From positions 124,001-188,000 of the forward strand of contig NZ_FOQH01000001.1 of NCBI RefSeq assembly GCF_900113695.1: 64,000 bases of DNA, read 5' to 3'. Both the position numbers and the translations under genes were made by a program. Below, one piece after another: positions 17,155-26,542 of the stretch. The DNA is from Albimonas pacifica (GTDB taxonomy: Bacteria; Pseudomonadota; Alphaproteobacteria; Rhodobacterales; Rhodobacteraceae). Under the pieces are notes generated by a model. The model made no database searches. It was not told the origin of the DNA and was given only the letters and a program-made list of their open reading frames with translations. Numbering within the stretch: the stretch's first letter is position 1; each line of letters begins with the position of its first letter.

Positions 17155-18891
17155 TCAGGCCGGCCCCAGCGCCAGCCCCGCGTGGCGGGCCTTCAGCTGC
17201 AGGCCCAGCAGGCGCGAGTAGAAGCGCGACTGGGCGAGATTGCCGCCCATGAACCACAGCCCCGGCTCGGGCGTGGGCTTCCACATGTTGCGAAGCTCCC
17301 CCTCCCAGGGCCCCGGATCGCCGCGCACGCCCGAGCCGTAGCCCCAGCAGCGCCCCACGCGCGCGGCGGTCTCGGGGTCGATCAGGCGGGCGACCCATTC
17401 CTCCATGGCGCCGAAGCCGGTGGCGTAGACGATCATCTCGGCGGGCAGGACCTCGCCGTCGTCGAGCTCCACCCCCTCCGCCCGCAGCCGCGCCACGCCC
17501 TTGCCAGAGCGCAGCCCGATGCGTCCGTCGATCACCATCGCGCAGGCGCCCACGTCGAAGTAGTAGCCCGAGGCGGTGCGGGGATACTTCAGCATCCCCG
17601 TGCCGTCCTCGCCGAAGTCCAGCGCGAAGCCCGCGGCCTCGAGCGCGTCGTAGAACCCCGCCTCGTCCTCGCGCACCTTCGCCCAGAGGCGCCGCGCGTT
17701 CTCCTCCTGCACCCGGAAGGGGGAGGCGGCGAGCATCAGGTCCGCCCGCTCCGTCGTGACCCCCCGCTCCACCGCCTCCTGCGAGAACAGCGGCCCGAGC
17801 ATCGGGCCGATCACCGTCGTCTGCTGCACGATCATCGTGGACGAGCGCTGGATCATCACAGGCTTCGCGCCATGCGCGGCGAGGTCCGCGGCGATGTCAT
17901 GGGCGGAGTTGTTGGCCCCCACGATCACCACGCGCCGGCCCTCCATCCCCTCGCCCGAGGCGAACTCGGAGGAGTGGAGCTGCACGCCCCCGAACGCCTC
18001 CCGCCCCTCGAACTGCGGAACCTTCGGGAAGCCGGCGTTGCCCACCGCCATCACCAGGTGCTTGGGCGAGAGGGTCACGGTCTCGTCCCCCCGCTTCAGC
18101 GTCACGGTCCAGCCGTCGCCCTCGCGCGCGGCGCCCAGACACTCGGTCCCCGTCCAGACGACCAGCTCCATCGCGTGGGAATAGGCGGCGAGCCAGTCGC
18201 CCATCTTGTCCTTGGGGGTGAACACCGGCCAGAAGTCGGGGAAGGGCATGTAGGGCATGTGGTCGTACCAGACCGGGTCATGCAGGGTCAGCGCCTTGTA
18301 GCGCGAGCGCCACTGGTCCCCGACCCGCGGATGACGGTCGACGACCAGATACGGAACCCCCAGCATCTCCAGCCGCGCGGCGAGCGCCAGCCCCGCCTGA
18401 CCGCCGCCGACGATCAGGACGTAGGGGTCTTCGCCCTGTCCATACTGTTCGCCCTTCGCCGCCAGCCGCTCCTTCCAGTTGCGGCCCTGCGCGTCCTCCA
18501 CCAGCCCCGAGGGCCGGCGGGCGCGCAGCGGCTCGGGGTGGTCGTGGAACCCCTCCAGCGTCAGCATCAGCGTGCGGCAGCGGCCGTCCTGCAGCCGCAC
18601 GTAGCCCCGCCCGTGGCCCAGCGCGGTCTCGAAGGCCACGAAGCCTTCCTGCGCGGGGTCGGCGCCGGGGAGGAGGGGCGGCGCCTCGGCCGTCACCTTC
18701 AGACCGGCGTCGGCGCCGGCCGAGCAGGCGAAAGCGGCGATGGCCGGGGCGCCCTCGATCGTCTGCAGCGTGCCGCCGGCGGCCACGAAGTCGCGCCAGA
18801 AGCCGCCCGGCTGGAACAGCGCCTCGACGGCGGAGGGATCGCGGGCGCAGACGGCCTCGGTCAGGCTGCGGGCCCAGGTCTCGATCGACAT
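17155..18891 (-). CDS. Flavin-containing monooxygenase-like NAD(P)/FAD protein with N-terminal extra domain
   Basis: A 578-residue protein. Residues 1-150 are an additional NTF2/SnoaL-like domain (WARSLTEAVCARDPSAVEALF start). An FAD Rossmann motif VGGGQAGLALAARL lies at 161-174, and the second nucleotide motif VIVGANNSAHDIA appears in the middle. Phe-rich DHMPYMPFPDFWP is typical of the YUCCA-like/trimethylamine-type flavin monooxygenases found in soil bacteria, which usually carry this N-terminal domain. It is the last gene of a four-gene operon, 2 bp after the SDR stop. Oxidation of an amine, aldehyde or sulfide is likely; the substrate is unknown. Confidence 0.82.
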   Translation of the reverse strand: MSIETWARSLTEAVCARDPSAVEALFQPGGFWRDFVAAGGTLQTIEGAPAIAAFACSAGADAGLKVTAEAPPLLPGADPAQEGFVAFETALGHGRGYVRLQDGRCRTLMLTLEGFHDHPEPLRARRPSGLVEDAQGRNWKERLAAKGEQYGQGEDPYVLIVGGGQAGLALAARLEMLGVPYLVVDRHPRVGDQWRSRYKALTLHDPVWYDHMPYMPFPDFWPVFTPKDKMGDWLAAYSHAMELVVWTGTECLGAAREGDGWTVTLKRGDETVTLSPKHLVMAVGNAGFPKVPQFEGREAFGGVQLHSSEFASGEGMEGRRVVIVGANNSAHDIAADLAAHGAKPVMIQRSSTMIVQQTTVIGPMLGPLFSQEAVERGVTTERADLMLAASPFRVQEENARRLWAKVREDEAGFYDALEAAGFALDFGEDGTGMLKYPRTASGYYFDVGACAMVIDGRIGLRSGKGVARLRAEGVELDDGEVLPAEMIVYATGFGAMEEWVARLIDPETAARVGRCWGYGSGVRGDPGPWEGELRNMWKPTPEPGLWFMGGNLAQSRFYSRLLGLQLKARHAGLALGPA

Positions 18892-18893
18892 GC

Positions 18894-19655
18894 TCAGTCC
18901 TCCGAGACCATCAGGCCGGCGGTCTCGCCGCCGTCCACCGTCACCACGTCGCCCGTCACGTAGCCCGAGCGCGGAGAGATCAGCCAGGCCACCGCCTCGG
19001 CCACGTCCTCGGCGAGGCCAAGGCGGGCCATCGGGATGCGGGCCGTCAGCAGCTCCCGCCGCCCGGGGAGCGACAGGGTGCGCCCCATCATCCGGGTTTC
19101 GATCTGGCCGGGGCAGACGGCGTTGATGCGCACCTCCGGCCCGATCTCCAGCGCCAGGCTCCTGGTCAGCCCGATCAGCGCGGCCTTGGAGGCGGTGTAG
19201 AGCGCCAGCCCCCGCTCCCCCGCCTTGCCCGCCACCGAGGCGATCATCACCACCGAGCCGCCCGCAAGCGCCCCCAGCAGCCGCGCCGTCAGCATCGTCG
19301 GCGCGCGCAGGTTCAGGTCCATCACCCGGTCGTAGAGCGCGTCGTCGGTCTTCGCGAAGTCGGCCCGCACCCCCACGCCCGCGTTGTTCACCAGCCCCGA
19401 GAGCCGCCCGCCCGACAGCGCCAGCGCCCGGTCCGCGGCGGCGTGGATGCCGGCGGCGGAGCCGAGGTCGGCCTCGAAATAGGTGGCGCCGGGGATCTCG
19501 GCGGCGAGCGCCGCGCCCGCCTCGGCGTCGCGGCCGCAGAACAGGACGGGAAAGCCCTCGTCGGCCAGCAGGCGCACGCAGGCGGCGCCGATTCCATGGG
19601 TTCCGCCGGTGACCAGGACGGGGGCGGCGTCGGCGGGGGCGTAGGCGCGGGGCAT
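18894..19655 (-). CDS. Short-chain dehydrogenase/reductase
   Basis: A 253-residue classical SDR. TGGTHGIG at 16-23 binds NAD(P); NNAG and the Ser...YTASK catalytic set follow, and the C-terminus has SGYVTGDVVTVDGG. The start at 19655 is favoured by GGAGGAG 6 bases upstream; an alternative GTG overlapping the amidase stop is possible. In the operon the order is aminotransferase, amidase, SDR, monooxygenase. The alcohol or ketone substrate is not evident. Confidence 0.88.
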   Translation of the reverse strand: MPRAYAPADAAPVLVTGGTHGIGAACVRLLADEGFPVLFCGRDAEAGAALAAEIPGATYFEADLGSAAGIHAAADRALALSGGRLSGLVNNAGVGVRADFAKTDDALYDRVMDLNLRAPTMLTARLLGALAGGSVVMIASVAGKAGERGLALYTASKAALIGLTRSLALEIGPEVRINAVCPGQIETRMMGRTLSLPGRRELLTARIPMARLGLAEDVAEAVAWLISPRSGYVTGDVVTVDGGETAGLMVSED

Positions 19656-19672
19656 CGCGGCTCCTCCAGGGG

Positions 19673-21079
19673 TCACAGGGGCGGGCGCGCGAAGGGCCCG
19701 CGCGCCTGCTCGAAGGCATGGGCGGCCTGCAGCACGCCGAGGTCGTCGAAGCGCCGGGCGACGATCTGCAGCCCCACCGGCAGGCCCGCGGGGGTGACGC
19801 CGCAGGGCACGGAGCAGGCCGGATCGCCCGACATGTTGAACGGGTAGGAGAACTGCGCCCAGGCGAGCCAGTCCCAGGCGTGCGCGTGCCAATGCTCGGG
19901 CTGCACAAGCTCCACCGGGAAGGCCGCGACCGAGGCGGCAGGGGTGACCAGGAGGTCGTAGGCCTGAAGGGTCTGCGCGATCTGCGCCACGTAGGCGAAC
20001 TTGCGCTCGCGCCAGTCGAGGTAGTCGGTGGCGGAGTAATGCGCCCCCTCCCGGATGCAGGCGACGAGGTCCGCGCCCATGCGCGCCTCATACTCCTCCA
20101 GCAGGGCGGCGCGGCGGCCGAGGAAGGCCGTCCAGTAGAAGCGGCCGAGGTCGGGGCCCAGCGGCCCCCAGGGGGGCGAGATCTCCTCGACCTGCGCGCC
20201 CAGATCCTCCAGCGACTTCACGGCGCGGGCCACGACCTGCGCCACCTCCGGGTCGACGCGGGCATGGCCGAGGTCGGGGGAGAAGGCGATGCGCCGGCCC
20301 CGCAGCGGGCGGTCGAGCAGGGCGGGATAATCGGCGGGCGGCGCCTCGGCGCTGGTGTGGTCGAGGGGGTGGGGCCCGGCCATGACCTTCAGCATCGCCG
20401 CCCCATCGGCGACCGTGCGGGTCATCGGCCCGATGTAGGCCGCGTAGTCGGTGTTCGAGACGGGCACATGCGGCACCCGCCCGTAGGTCGGCTTCAGCCC
20501 GAACACGCCGCAGAAATGCGCCGGCATCCGGATCGAGCCCGCCCCGTCCGAGCCCAGATGCAGCGGCCCGAACCCCGCCGCCGCGGCCACGCCCGCGCCG
20601 GCCGAAGAGGCGCCCGCGTTCAGCCCATGCCCCCAGGGATTGTGGGTGATCCCGTTGACCGGGTTGCGGCTGATCCCCGACCAGGCGAATTCCGACATGG
20701 TGGTCTTGCCGACGATCACCGCCCCGGCCGCGCGCAGCCGCGCCGTCACCGGGTTGTCCGCCGCCGCCGGCCCCTTGCGCACCGCCCAGGACCCGGTCTC
20801 GGTCGGCTGGCCCGCGACGTCGTAGAAATCCTTGATGGTGACCGGCACGCCCTCCAGCGGCCGCGCCTCGCCCGCGGCGAAGCGGGCGTCGGAGGCGCGA
20901 GCCGCCGCCATCGCCTCCTCCGCCATCACCGAGGAGAAGGCGTTCAGTCCCGGATCCAGCGCCTCGATCCGGCGCAGCACGGCGGCGACCGCCTCGGAAG
21001 GCGCGGCCTCGCCCGCCGCGTAGAGGCCGTGCAGCTCGCGCGCGGAGGCGTAGCCGAACGCGTCGTCGGTCAGGGACAT
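19673..21079 (-). CDS. Amidase signature family hydrolase
   Basis: A 468-residue amidase with Lys83 in VTIKDFYD, cis-Ser loop GASSAGAG at 156-163 and nucleophile Ser182 in SDGAGSIRMP. The C-terminal part TPAGLPVGLQIVARRFDD is standard for the GatA-like group, but the context rules out the tRNA amidotransferase because gatB and gatC are absent. It is 64 bp downstream of the aminotransferase and 17 bp upstream of the SDR start. It is the second amidase in the window, unlike the one at 10327 in its Ser loop and C-terminus. Confidence 0.87.
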   Translation of the reverse strand: MSLTDDAFGYASARELHGLYAAGEAAPSEAVAAVLRRIEALDPGLNAFSSVMAEEAMAAARASDARFAAGEARPLEGVPVTIKDFYDVAGQPTETGSWAVRKGPAAADNPVTARLRAAGAVIVGKTTMSEFAWSGISRNPVNGITHNPWGHGLNAGASSAGAGVAAAAGFGPLHLGSDGAGSIRMPAHFCGVFGLKPTYGRVPHVPVSNTDYAAYIGPMTRTVADGAAMLKVMAGPHPLDHTSAEAPPADYPALLDRPLRGRRIAFSPDLGHARVDPEVAQVVARAVKSLEDLGAQVEEISPPWGPLGPDLGRFYWTAFLGRRAALLEEYEARMGADLVACIREGAHYSATDYLDWRERKFAYVAQIAQTLQAYDLLVTPAASVAAFPVELVQPEHWHAHAWDWLAWAQFSYPFNMSGDPACSVPCGVTPAGLPVGLQIVARRFDDLGVLQAAHAFEQARGPFARPPL

Positions 21080-21142
21080 GGCGGTTTCCTCGGCGGGGGG
21101 ATCAGGACGGGGAGATCAGGACGGGGAGGTCAGGGCGGGGGA

Positions 21143-22423
21143 TCAGCGGCCCATGGCGGCGAGGCGCGCGGCCACCGGGGCGGGGACGGGGGGCAGGTCG
21201 GCGTTGCGCGCGCGCAGGTCGCGGAAGGCGGCCTCGGTCGCTTCCAGCACGCGGTCGACGTCGGCGGGGGTCATCGCGGCGTTCGCGAACATGTTGTGGT
21301 AGGGGCTCAGCAGCGCCCCGTTCTCGATCGCCACGTCGCAGAAGCGGTAGATGCGGCGCAGGTCCGCGTCCTCCTCGAAGCGGAAGAGGGGCATGGCCGC
21401 AGGTCCGCTCTGCACGAAGCCGAAGTCGTGGCGGGCGGCCTGCTCGGCCAGCCCCTCGCGCAGGCGGCGGGCGGCGGTCTGCAGGCGGTCGAGGTAGCCG
21501 CCCTCGGCCACCTGCGCCATCACCTCCAGCGCCGCGGCCATCGGCGCGGCGGAGAACCAGAACGAGCCGGTGACGAACACCGAAGCCGCCGCTGCGCGGA
21601 CCTTCTCCGCCCCCGTCACGGCCGAGATCGGCTGGCCGTTGCCCAGCACCTTGCCCCAGCAGGTCAGGTCGGGGGCCACGCCCAGCCCCTCCCACGCGCC
21701 GCCGGCGGCCAGGCGGAAGCCGGTGCGCACCTCGTCGAGCATCACCAGCGCGCCGGCGCGGTCGGCGAGCTCGCGCACCTTCCGCGCGAAGGCCGCGTCG
21801 ACGTCGAGCTGGTCCTCGAAGGTCTCGTGGCGATGGGGGGTGAGGAGGATGGCGGCCAGGTCCTCGCCCGCCGCCTCCACCGCCGCCTCGAGGCCGGCGA
21901 GGTCGTTGTAGTCGAAATGGGCGATATGGGCGCGCTCCTCGGGCAGCACGCCCACGGGGCGGGGCGTGCACCAGGGCTGGGCGCCGTGGTAGGAATTGCG
22001 CGCGGTCAGGATCACCCGGCGGCCGGTGCAGGCGCGCGCGATCATCACCGCCATGCCGGTCGCGTCCGAGCCGTTCTTGCAGAACATCGCCCATTCGGCG
22101 TCCGCGATGCGCGCCACCATCGTCTCGGCCAGCTCCACCATCAGCGCCGAGGGGCCGGAGGCGGTGTCGCAGACCTCCATCTGCGCGCGGGCCGCGGCCA
22201 GCACCCGCGGCTCGCCATAGCCCAGCAGGTTGGGTCCGAAGGCCGAGAGCAGGTCGACGTATTCGCGCCCGTCCACGTCCCACAGGCGGCAGCCCTCGGC
22301 GCGGGCGTAGAACTGGGACGCGCTCGGCGGGGCCAGCGTGGTCGCCATGTGCCCGTACATGCCGCCGGGGATCGCCTTCGCGGCCCGCGCCCGAAGCGCC
22401 CTGTCCGCCTGTCCGCTCGTCAT
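21143..22423 (-). CDS. Class III PLP aminotransferase (glutamate-1-semialdehyde aminomutase-like)
   Basis: A 426-residue PLP enzyme of aminotransferase class III. The N-terminal part KAIPGGMYGHMATTLAPP resembles the GSA-aminomutase/beta-amino-acid transaminase branch, and the active-site lysine is in CWGKVLGNGQPISAV. MLDEVRTGFR holds the PLP-binding Asp. The start has GAGGGGAG upstream. It leads the operon with the amidase, SDR and monooxygenase. It is probably a catabolic transaminase, not the tetrapyrrole enzyme, because the gene is embedded in a catabolic cluster. Confidence 0.82.
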   Translation of the reverse strand: MTSGQADRALRARAAKAIPGGMYGHMATTLAPPSASQFYARAEGCRLWDVDGREYVDLLSAFGPNLLGYGEPRVLAAARAQMEVCDTASGPSALMVELAETMVARIADAEWAMFCKNGSDATGMAVMIARACTGRRVILTARNSYHGAQPWCTPRPVGVLPEERAHIAHFDYNDLAGLEAAVEAAGEDLAAILLTPHRHETFEDQLDVDAAFARKVRELADRAGALVMLDEVRTGFRLAAGGAWEGLGVAPDLTCWGKVLGNGQPISAVTGAEKVRAAAASVFVTGSFWFSAAPMAAALEVMAQVAEGGYLDRLQTAARRLREGLAEQAARHDFGFVQSGPAAMPLFRFEEDADLRRIYRFCDVAIENGALLSPYHNMFANAAMTPADVDRVLEATEAAFRDLRARNADLPPVPAPVAARLAAMGR

Positions 22424-22515
22424 GTCGCTCCCCTCGGCCGGTCTCCTGCGCGGCACGCTAGGCCCGATGCCGCGGCCCGGCGAGCGCTTTTTCGCCGCGC
22501 GCAGGCGCAGCGCCC

Positions 22516-22563
22516 CCGCTCAGGCCCCTGCTCAGGCCACCGCTCAGGCCACCGCTCAGGCCC
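22516..22563. repeat. Four tandem 12-bp units at the 3' end of the LysR gene
   Basis: Four near-identical units of the form CCGCTCAGGCCM run from 22516 to 22563. The LysR stop TGA lies in the unit closest to the gene, and because the unit is 12 bp each further copy brings another in-frame TGA. Confidence 0.8.
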
Positions 22564-23566
22564 CCGGGGCGCCGCCCGGATCGGCGCCCGAACCGGCATA
22601 GGTGCGCGCCTCGATGGGCGTGGTCTCGATGGCCTCGAGGAGGCGGGCCAGCAGCAGCTCCTCCGCCCGGTTCTTCACCGCATGCTCGTTCCAGACCACG
22701 TGCACGTCGATGGCGGGCAGGCCGGCGTAGGGCGGCACCTGCCACAAGAGCCCGTCGCGCACGTCCCGCTCGGCCACATGCACGGGCAGGGGGCCGACGC
22801 CGAGCCCCGCCACGATCATCCGGCGCACCTCCTCGAGATGCGAGGACAGCCCGGTGATCTTCTGGCCCAGCTCCGCCTCGGCCCGCATCAGCGTGACGGG
22901 CCGCAGCACGTCCTGCAGCCGGTCCGTCTCGAAGCTGACCGAGCGGTGGCCGGCCATGTCCGACATCTGCAGGTCGCGGCGCCCGAACAGCGCATGGGGC
23001 GGGCCGCAGAACAGGCCGAAGAACTCGCGATACAGGCGACGGTACTCCAGCCGCGGGTTGTGGTCGCGCACCAGGCAGACCGCGAAGCTGGAGCGCTTGG
23101 CCATCACCTCGGCGATGGCGTCGGCGCTCGACAGCACGTCGATCGAGACCGTGGCGTGGGGGTGGTCGGCATGGAACGCGGCCAGCGCCCGGTCGAACAG
23201 CGGGCAGACCACGTGGCTCGCCACGCTGATCTTCACATGCCCCTGCACCTCGTCGGTCAGCTCGCGCATCAGGGTCGAGAGCCGCAGGACCGAGCCGTTG
23301 ATCTCCAGCGCCTCGCGATACAGCAGCCGCCCCGCGTCCGTCAGCGCATAGCGCCCCGGCGAGCGGTCGATCAGCTTGCGCCCGATCCGCTCCTCCAGCC
23401 GTTTCAGCGCCGCCGAGACCGAGGGCTGCTTCAGCCGCAGCCGCTGGGCGCCCTCGGTGATCGAGGGGCTTTCGGCCAGCACCACGAAGGTGCGCAGCAG
23501 GTTCCAGTCGAGCTCGCGCGCGATGCGCTCGGGTTCGGCGCGGGGGGTGGGGACGGCGCGAGCCAT
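22556..23566 (-). CDS. LysR-family transcriptional regulator
   Basis: A 336-residue LTTR. An unusual 18-residue polar N-terminal tail precedes the winged helix (about residues 19-80: LDWNLLRTFVVLAESPSITEGAQRL). The effector domain includes HVKISVASHVVCPLFDRAL and IVAGLGVGPLPVHV. It lies between the divergent Pot-type ABC operon and the minus-strand aminotransferase operon, and could control either. The 97 bp to the ABC operon carry AT-rich candidate sites. Confidence 0.88.
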   Translation of the reverse strand: MARAVPTPRAEPERIARELDWNLLRTFVVLAESPSITEGAQRLRLKQPSVSAALKRLEERIGRKLIDRSPGRYALTDAGRLLYREALEINGSVLRLSTLMRELTDEVQGHVKISVASHVVCPLFDRALAAFHADHPHATVSIDVLSSADAIAEVMAKRSSFAVCLVRDHNPRLEYRRLYREFFGLFCGPPHALFGRRDLQMSDMAGHRSVSFETDRLQDVLRPVTLMRAEAELGQKITGLSSHLEEVRRMIVAGLGVGPLPVHVAERDVRDGLLWQVPPYAGLPAIDVHVVWNEHAVKNRAEELLLARLLEAIETTPIEARTYAGSGADPGGAPGA

Positions 23567-23663
23567 AGACGGTGCCTCTAGTCACAATTCTCGATATCTA
23601 TTTGATCTATGTCGCGCGGCGCCGCCATCCTTTTCGCATCAGCGAAAAGGTGGGACATCGCCC
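23567..23663. promoter_or_regulatory. Divergent LysR / ABC-operon promoter region with ribosome-site hairpin
   Basis: This 97-bp gap holds one of the few AT-rich patches in the region (around 23584-23611, CGATATC plus TTTGATCTATG), suitable for T-N11-A LysR sites. A perfect hairpin CCTTTTCGC-ATCA-GCGAAAAGG at 23629-23650 ends in the AGG of the ABC gene's ribosome site (AGGTGGGA), so folding could mask translation. Confidence 0.5.
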
Positions 23664-24533
23664 ATGTCGTCCGTCGAGGCCCGCGAGGCGCGCCAGCCCT
23701 GGATCCTGCTCTCCCCGGCCCTGACGGCCGTGGGTCTGCTGCTGTTCGTGCCGCTGATCTTCATCGTGGTCTACAGCTTCTGGCTGCGCACGGCGACGGG
23801 CGCGGACGTGGCGGGCTTCCACCTCGACAACTGGGCCGAGGCGCTGACCGACGCCTTCTACCGCGACATCCTGATCTCGACCCTGCGCATCGCCGCGATC
23901 ACCACCGTCGTCTGCGCGCTGGCGGGCTATCCGGCGGCGTATTTCATCGCGCGCTCGCGGGGCAACAAGATGATCCTGCTGCTGCTGCTGATGCTGCCGT
24001 TCTGGATCAGCTACATCATCCGCACGATGAGCTGGATCAACATCCTGGGCGTCTCCGGGGCGATCAACTCGGCGCTCATGGCGCTGGGCGTGATCTCCGA
24101 GCCGATCAACATGCTCTACAACGAGACGACGGTGATCCTGGGGCTGGTGCACTTCCTGCTGCCCTTCATGATCCTCAACATCTACGTCTCGCTGGAAGGC
24201 ATCGACACCAACCTCGAGGACGCGGCGACCTCGCTCGGCGCGACCCGCTGGCAGTCGTTCCTGGAGGTGACGCTGCCGCTCTCGCTGCCGGGGCTCGCGG
24301 CCGGGGGGCTGCTGTGCTTCGTGCTGGGGGCGGGGACCTACATCACGCCGCTGGTGCTGGGCGGCCCGACGGACGCGATGTTCGCGAACCTCGTGTTCGA
24401 GGCGATCATCACCCAGCTGAACTGGCCGCTCGGCTCGGCGCTCAGCCTGATGCTGCTGGCGGTGCTGGGGCTGCTGGTCGCGATCTACAACCGCTACCTG
24501 GGCATGGCCCAGCTGATGAAGGGGCTCGGCTGA
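23664..24533 (+). CDS. ABC importer permease, PotB-type
   Basis: A 289-residue inner-membrane permease with about six helices. The cytoplasmic EAA loop is EDAATSLGATRWQSFLEVTLP, as in spermidine/putrescine PotB. Start 23664 is chosen because AGGTGGGA lies just upstream and the preceding open frame belongs to the LysR promoter. First gene of the operon 23664-30595; its TGA overlaps the next permease's ATG. Substrate is inferred to be a polyamine-like or other cationic amine. Confidence 0.88.
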   Translation: MSSVEAREARQPWILLSPALTAVGLLLFVPLIFIVVYSFWLRTATGADVAGFHLDNWAEALTDAFYRDILISTLRIAAITTVVCALAGYPAAYFIARSRGNKMILLLLLMLPFWISYIIRTMSWINILGVSGAINSALMALGVISEPINMLYNETTVILGLVHFLLPFMILNIYVSLEGIDTNLEDAATSLGATRWQSFLEVTLPLSLPGLAAGGLLCFVLGAGTYITPLVLGGPTDAMFANLVFEAIITQLNWPLGSALSLMLLAVLGLLVAIYNRYLGMAQLMKGLG

Positions 24534-25333
24534 TGGGCAGGTTCTCCCTCGGCTGGGCGGCCGTCTCGACCTGGGCCGTGCTGGTCTACGTCTTCATGTT
24601 CCTGCCGGTGGCGGTGGTGGTGCTGCTGAGCTTCAACGCCTCCCAGTTCGGCGCCTTCCCGATGACCGGCTTCTCCTTCCGCTGGTTCGTGGAGCTGGCC
24701 GAGAACGAGGCGATCCTGCGCGCCTTCCGCACCTCGATCGTGCTGGGCCTGCTGACCGCGGTCATCTCCACGACGCTGGGCGTGCTGGCGAGCCTCGCCC
24801 TGGTCCGCTACCGCGTCCCCGGCGCCAACACGATCTCGACCTTCCTGATCGCGCCCATCCTCGTGCCCGAGGTGGTGCTGGCCGTGGCCCTGCTCCTGTT
24901 CCTCAACTTCCTGGGCCTGCACAAGAGCTTCGCGCTCCTCCTCTTCGGCCATGTGATCTTCACGCTGCCTTTCGTGGTGCTGGTGGTCCAGGCCCGCCTG
25001 ATCGCCATCAAGCCGGAGCTGGAGGAGGCGGCGCAAAGCCTCGGCGCCTCCCCCATCCAGACCTTCTTCGCGGTCACCCTGCCGCTGATGGCGCCTGCGG
25101 TGGCGGCCGGCGCGCTCTTCGCCTTCACCATCAGCTTCGACGACATCACCGGGACGCTGTTCTGGAAGCCCGGGGGCGTCGAGACCGTGCCCACCCAGAT
25201 CTTCGCCATGCTGCGCAACTCGATCTCCCCCGAGATCAACGCGCTGGGCACGGTGATGATCGTGATGACCGTCGGCCTGCCGCTGATCGGCGCCGCCGTC
25301 GCCCGCCGCCTCGCCGCCCGATCCGGCGGCTGA
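24533..25333 (+). CDS. ABC importer permease, PotC-type
   Basis: A 266-residue inner-membrane permease, partner of the preceding one. EAA loop EEAAQSLGASPIQTFFAVTLPL and the tail VETVPTQIFAMLRNSISPEINALGT match the PotC branch. Translationally coupled by the TGATG overlap with the upstream gene. Confidence 0.88.
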   Translation: MGRFSLGWAAVSTWAVLVYVFMFLPVAVVVLLSFNASQFGAFPMTGFSFRWFVELAENEAILRAFRTSIVLGLLTAVISTTLGVLASLALVRYRVPGANTISTFLIAPILVPEVVLAVALLLFLNFLGLHKSFALLLFGHVIFTLPFVVLVVQARLIAIKPELEEAAQSLGASPIQTFFAVTLPLMAPAVAAGALFAFTISFDDITGTLFWKPGGVETVPTQIFAMLRNSISPEINALGTVMIVMTVGLPLIGAAVARRLAARSGG

Positions 25334-25393
25334 GACCCCTATGGACCGGGCCGCCAGACGCCCGGCCGCCCCCATCCCGACAAGGAGACCGAC

Positions 25394-26542
25394 ATGACCC
25401 GCAAGATGGACGCCACCACCCGCTACGAGCGCGCGCGAGAGCGTGTGCTGAACGGCGACCTCGACCGCCGCAAGTTCATGGGCCTGCTGGGCGCCGCCGG
25501 CGCCGCCTATGGCCTGGTGACCCCCTACCGCGCCCTGGCGCAGTCGGTCTCCGAGGTGCGCTTCGACGGCTGGGGCGGGGTGGTCTCCGAGGCCCTGCGC
25601 GCCAACGCCTTCGATCCCTTCACCGCCGAAACCGGGATCACCGTCGTGGACGGCACCTTCGGCGGCGGCGACGAATACCTCAGCCGCGTGAAGGCTTCCC
25701 AGCCCGGCGAATACAACATCGCCCACCTCTCGGGCGTCTTCGACTACGCGCGCTATCACGGGCTGGGCCTGACCTCTGAGCTCAACGAGGCCAACATCCC
25801 CAACCTGGAATACGTGATCCCCAAGCTGGTGGAGGTGTTCCGCAAGGTCTCCGACGGCAGCCTCTCCTGCGTGCCCTACGACTACGGAACCACCGGCCTC
25901 GCCTACAACCGCAAGCACATCTCCGACGAGGAGATGAAGGAGAAGGGCGCGAAGATCCTCATCGACGAGGCCCACAAGGACAAGATCGGCGGCTGGTCCG
26001 ACTGGCGCACCCGGATGTGGTACGCGGCGCTGCAGACCGACCAGGACCCCAACGGCGTGACCGACGAGGACGCCTGCTGGGACGCCATCCGCGCCCACCG
26101 GGACCTGGCGCTCAAGTACTGGACCTCCGGCGCCGAGCTGATGTCGCTGCTCGCCGAGGAGGAGATCCACGTCACCGAGGGCTGGTCCGGCCGCATCTAC
26201 GCCCTGCAGGAGCAGGGCCACGACATCGGCTACTACGACCCCCCCAACGGCTACGGCTGGCAGGAGTGCATGTTCGTCCTCAAGGGCTCGCCCATGGAGG
26301 CCTGCGAGGAGCTCCTGAACTTCATGCTGGCGCCGGAGACCGCCATCGCGGTGGCCGAGGGCCAGAACTACCCGCCCGCGCTCGACCCCCAGAAGGTCGA
26401 GCTGGGCGACAAGATCCCCACCCTGCCGGCCTTCGACCCCTCCGGCACGCTCGAGGGTCTGACCTTCGCCGACCCCGCCTACTGGAACGGCCACGAGGCC
26501 GACTGGTCGAAGACCTTCGGCCGCGTCCAGAAAGGGTACTGA
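25394..26542 (+). CDS. ABC importer periplasmic binding protein, PotD/PotF-type, Tat-exported
   Basis: A 382-residue type-2 solute-binding protein. The Tat signal is LDRRKFMGLLGAAGAAYG around residues 23-41, with cleavage likely near ALAQ. The mature part has FDGWGGVVSEALR, CVPYDYGTTGLAYN and the hinge DIGYYDPPNGYGWQE seen in polyamine-type binding proteins, with many acidic and aromatic residues that suit a cationic ligand. Fits the Pot transporter but ligand is not proven. Confidence 0.85.
   Translation: MTRKMDATTRYERARERVLNGDLDRRKFMGLLGAAGAAYGLVTPYRALAQSVSEVRFDGWGGVVSEALRANAFDPFTAETGITVVDGTFGGGDEYLSRVKASQPGEYNIAHLSGVFDYARYHGLGLTSELNEANIPNLEYVIPKLVEVFRKVSDGSLSCVPYDYGTTGLAYNRKHISDEEMKEKGAKILIDEAHKDKIGGWSDWRTRMWYAALQTDQDPNGVTDEDACWDAIRAHRDLALKYWTSGAELMSLLAEEEIHVTEGWSGRIYALQEQGHDIGYYDPPNGYGWQECMFVLKGSPMEACEELLNFMLAPETAIAVAEGQNYPPALDPQKVELGDKIPTLPAFDPSGTLEGLTFADPAYWNGHEADWSKTFGRVQKGY

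Noticed and set aside
17155-20091. 978-codon frame joining the flavin monooxygenase to upstream sequence
   Set aside because: The part beyond 18891 is the other frame of the SDR and amidase genes; no domain continues there.
19673-21079. Glutamyl-tRNA(Gln) amidotransferase subunit A
   Set aside because: The amidase sequence looks GatA-like in places, but gatB and gatC are absent and the operon is catabolic.
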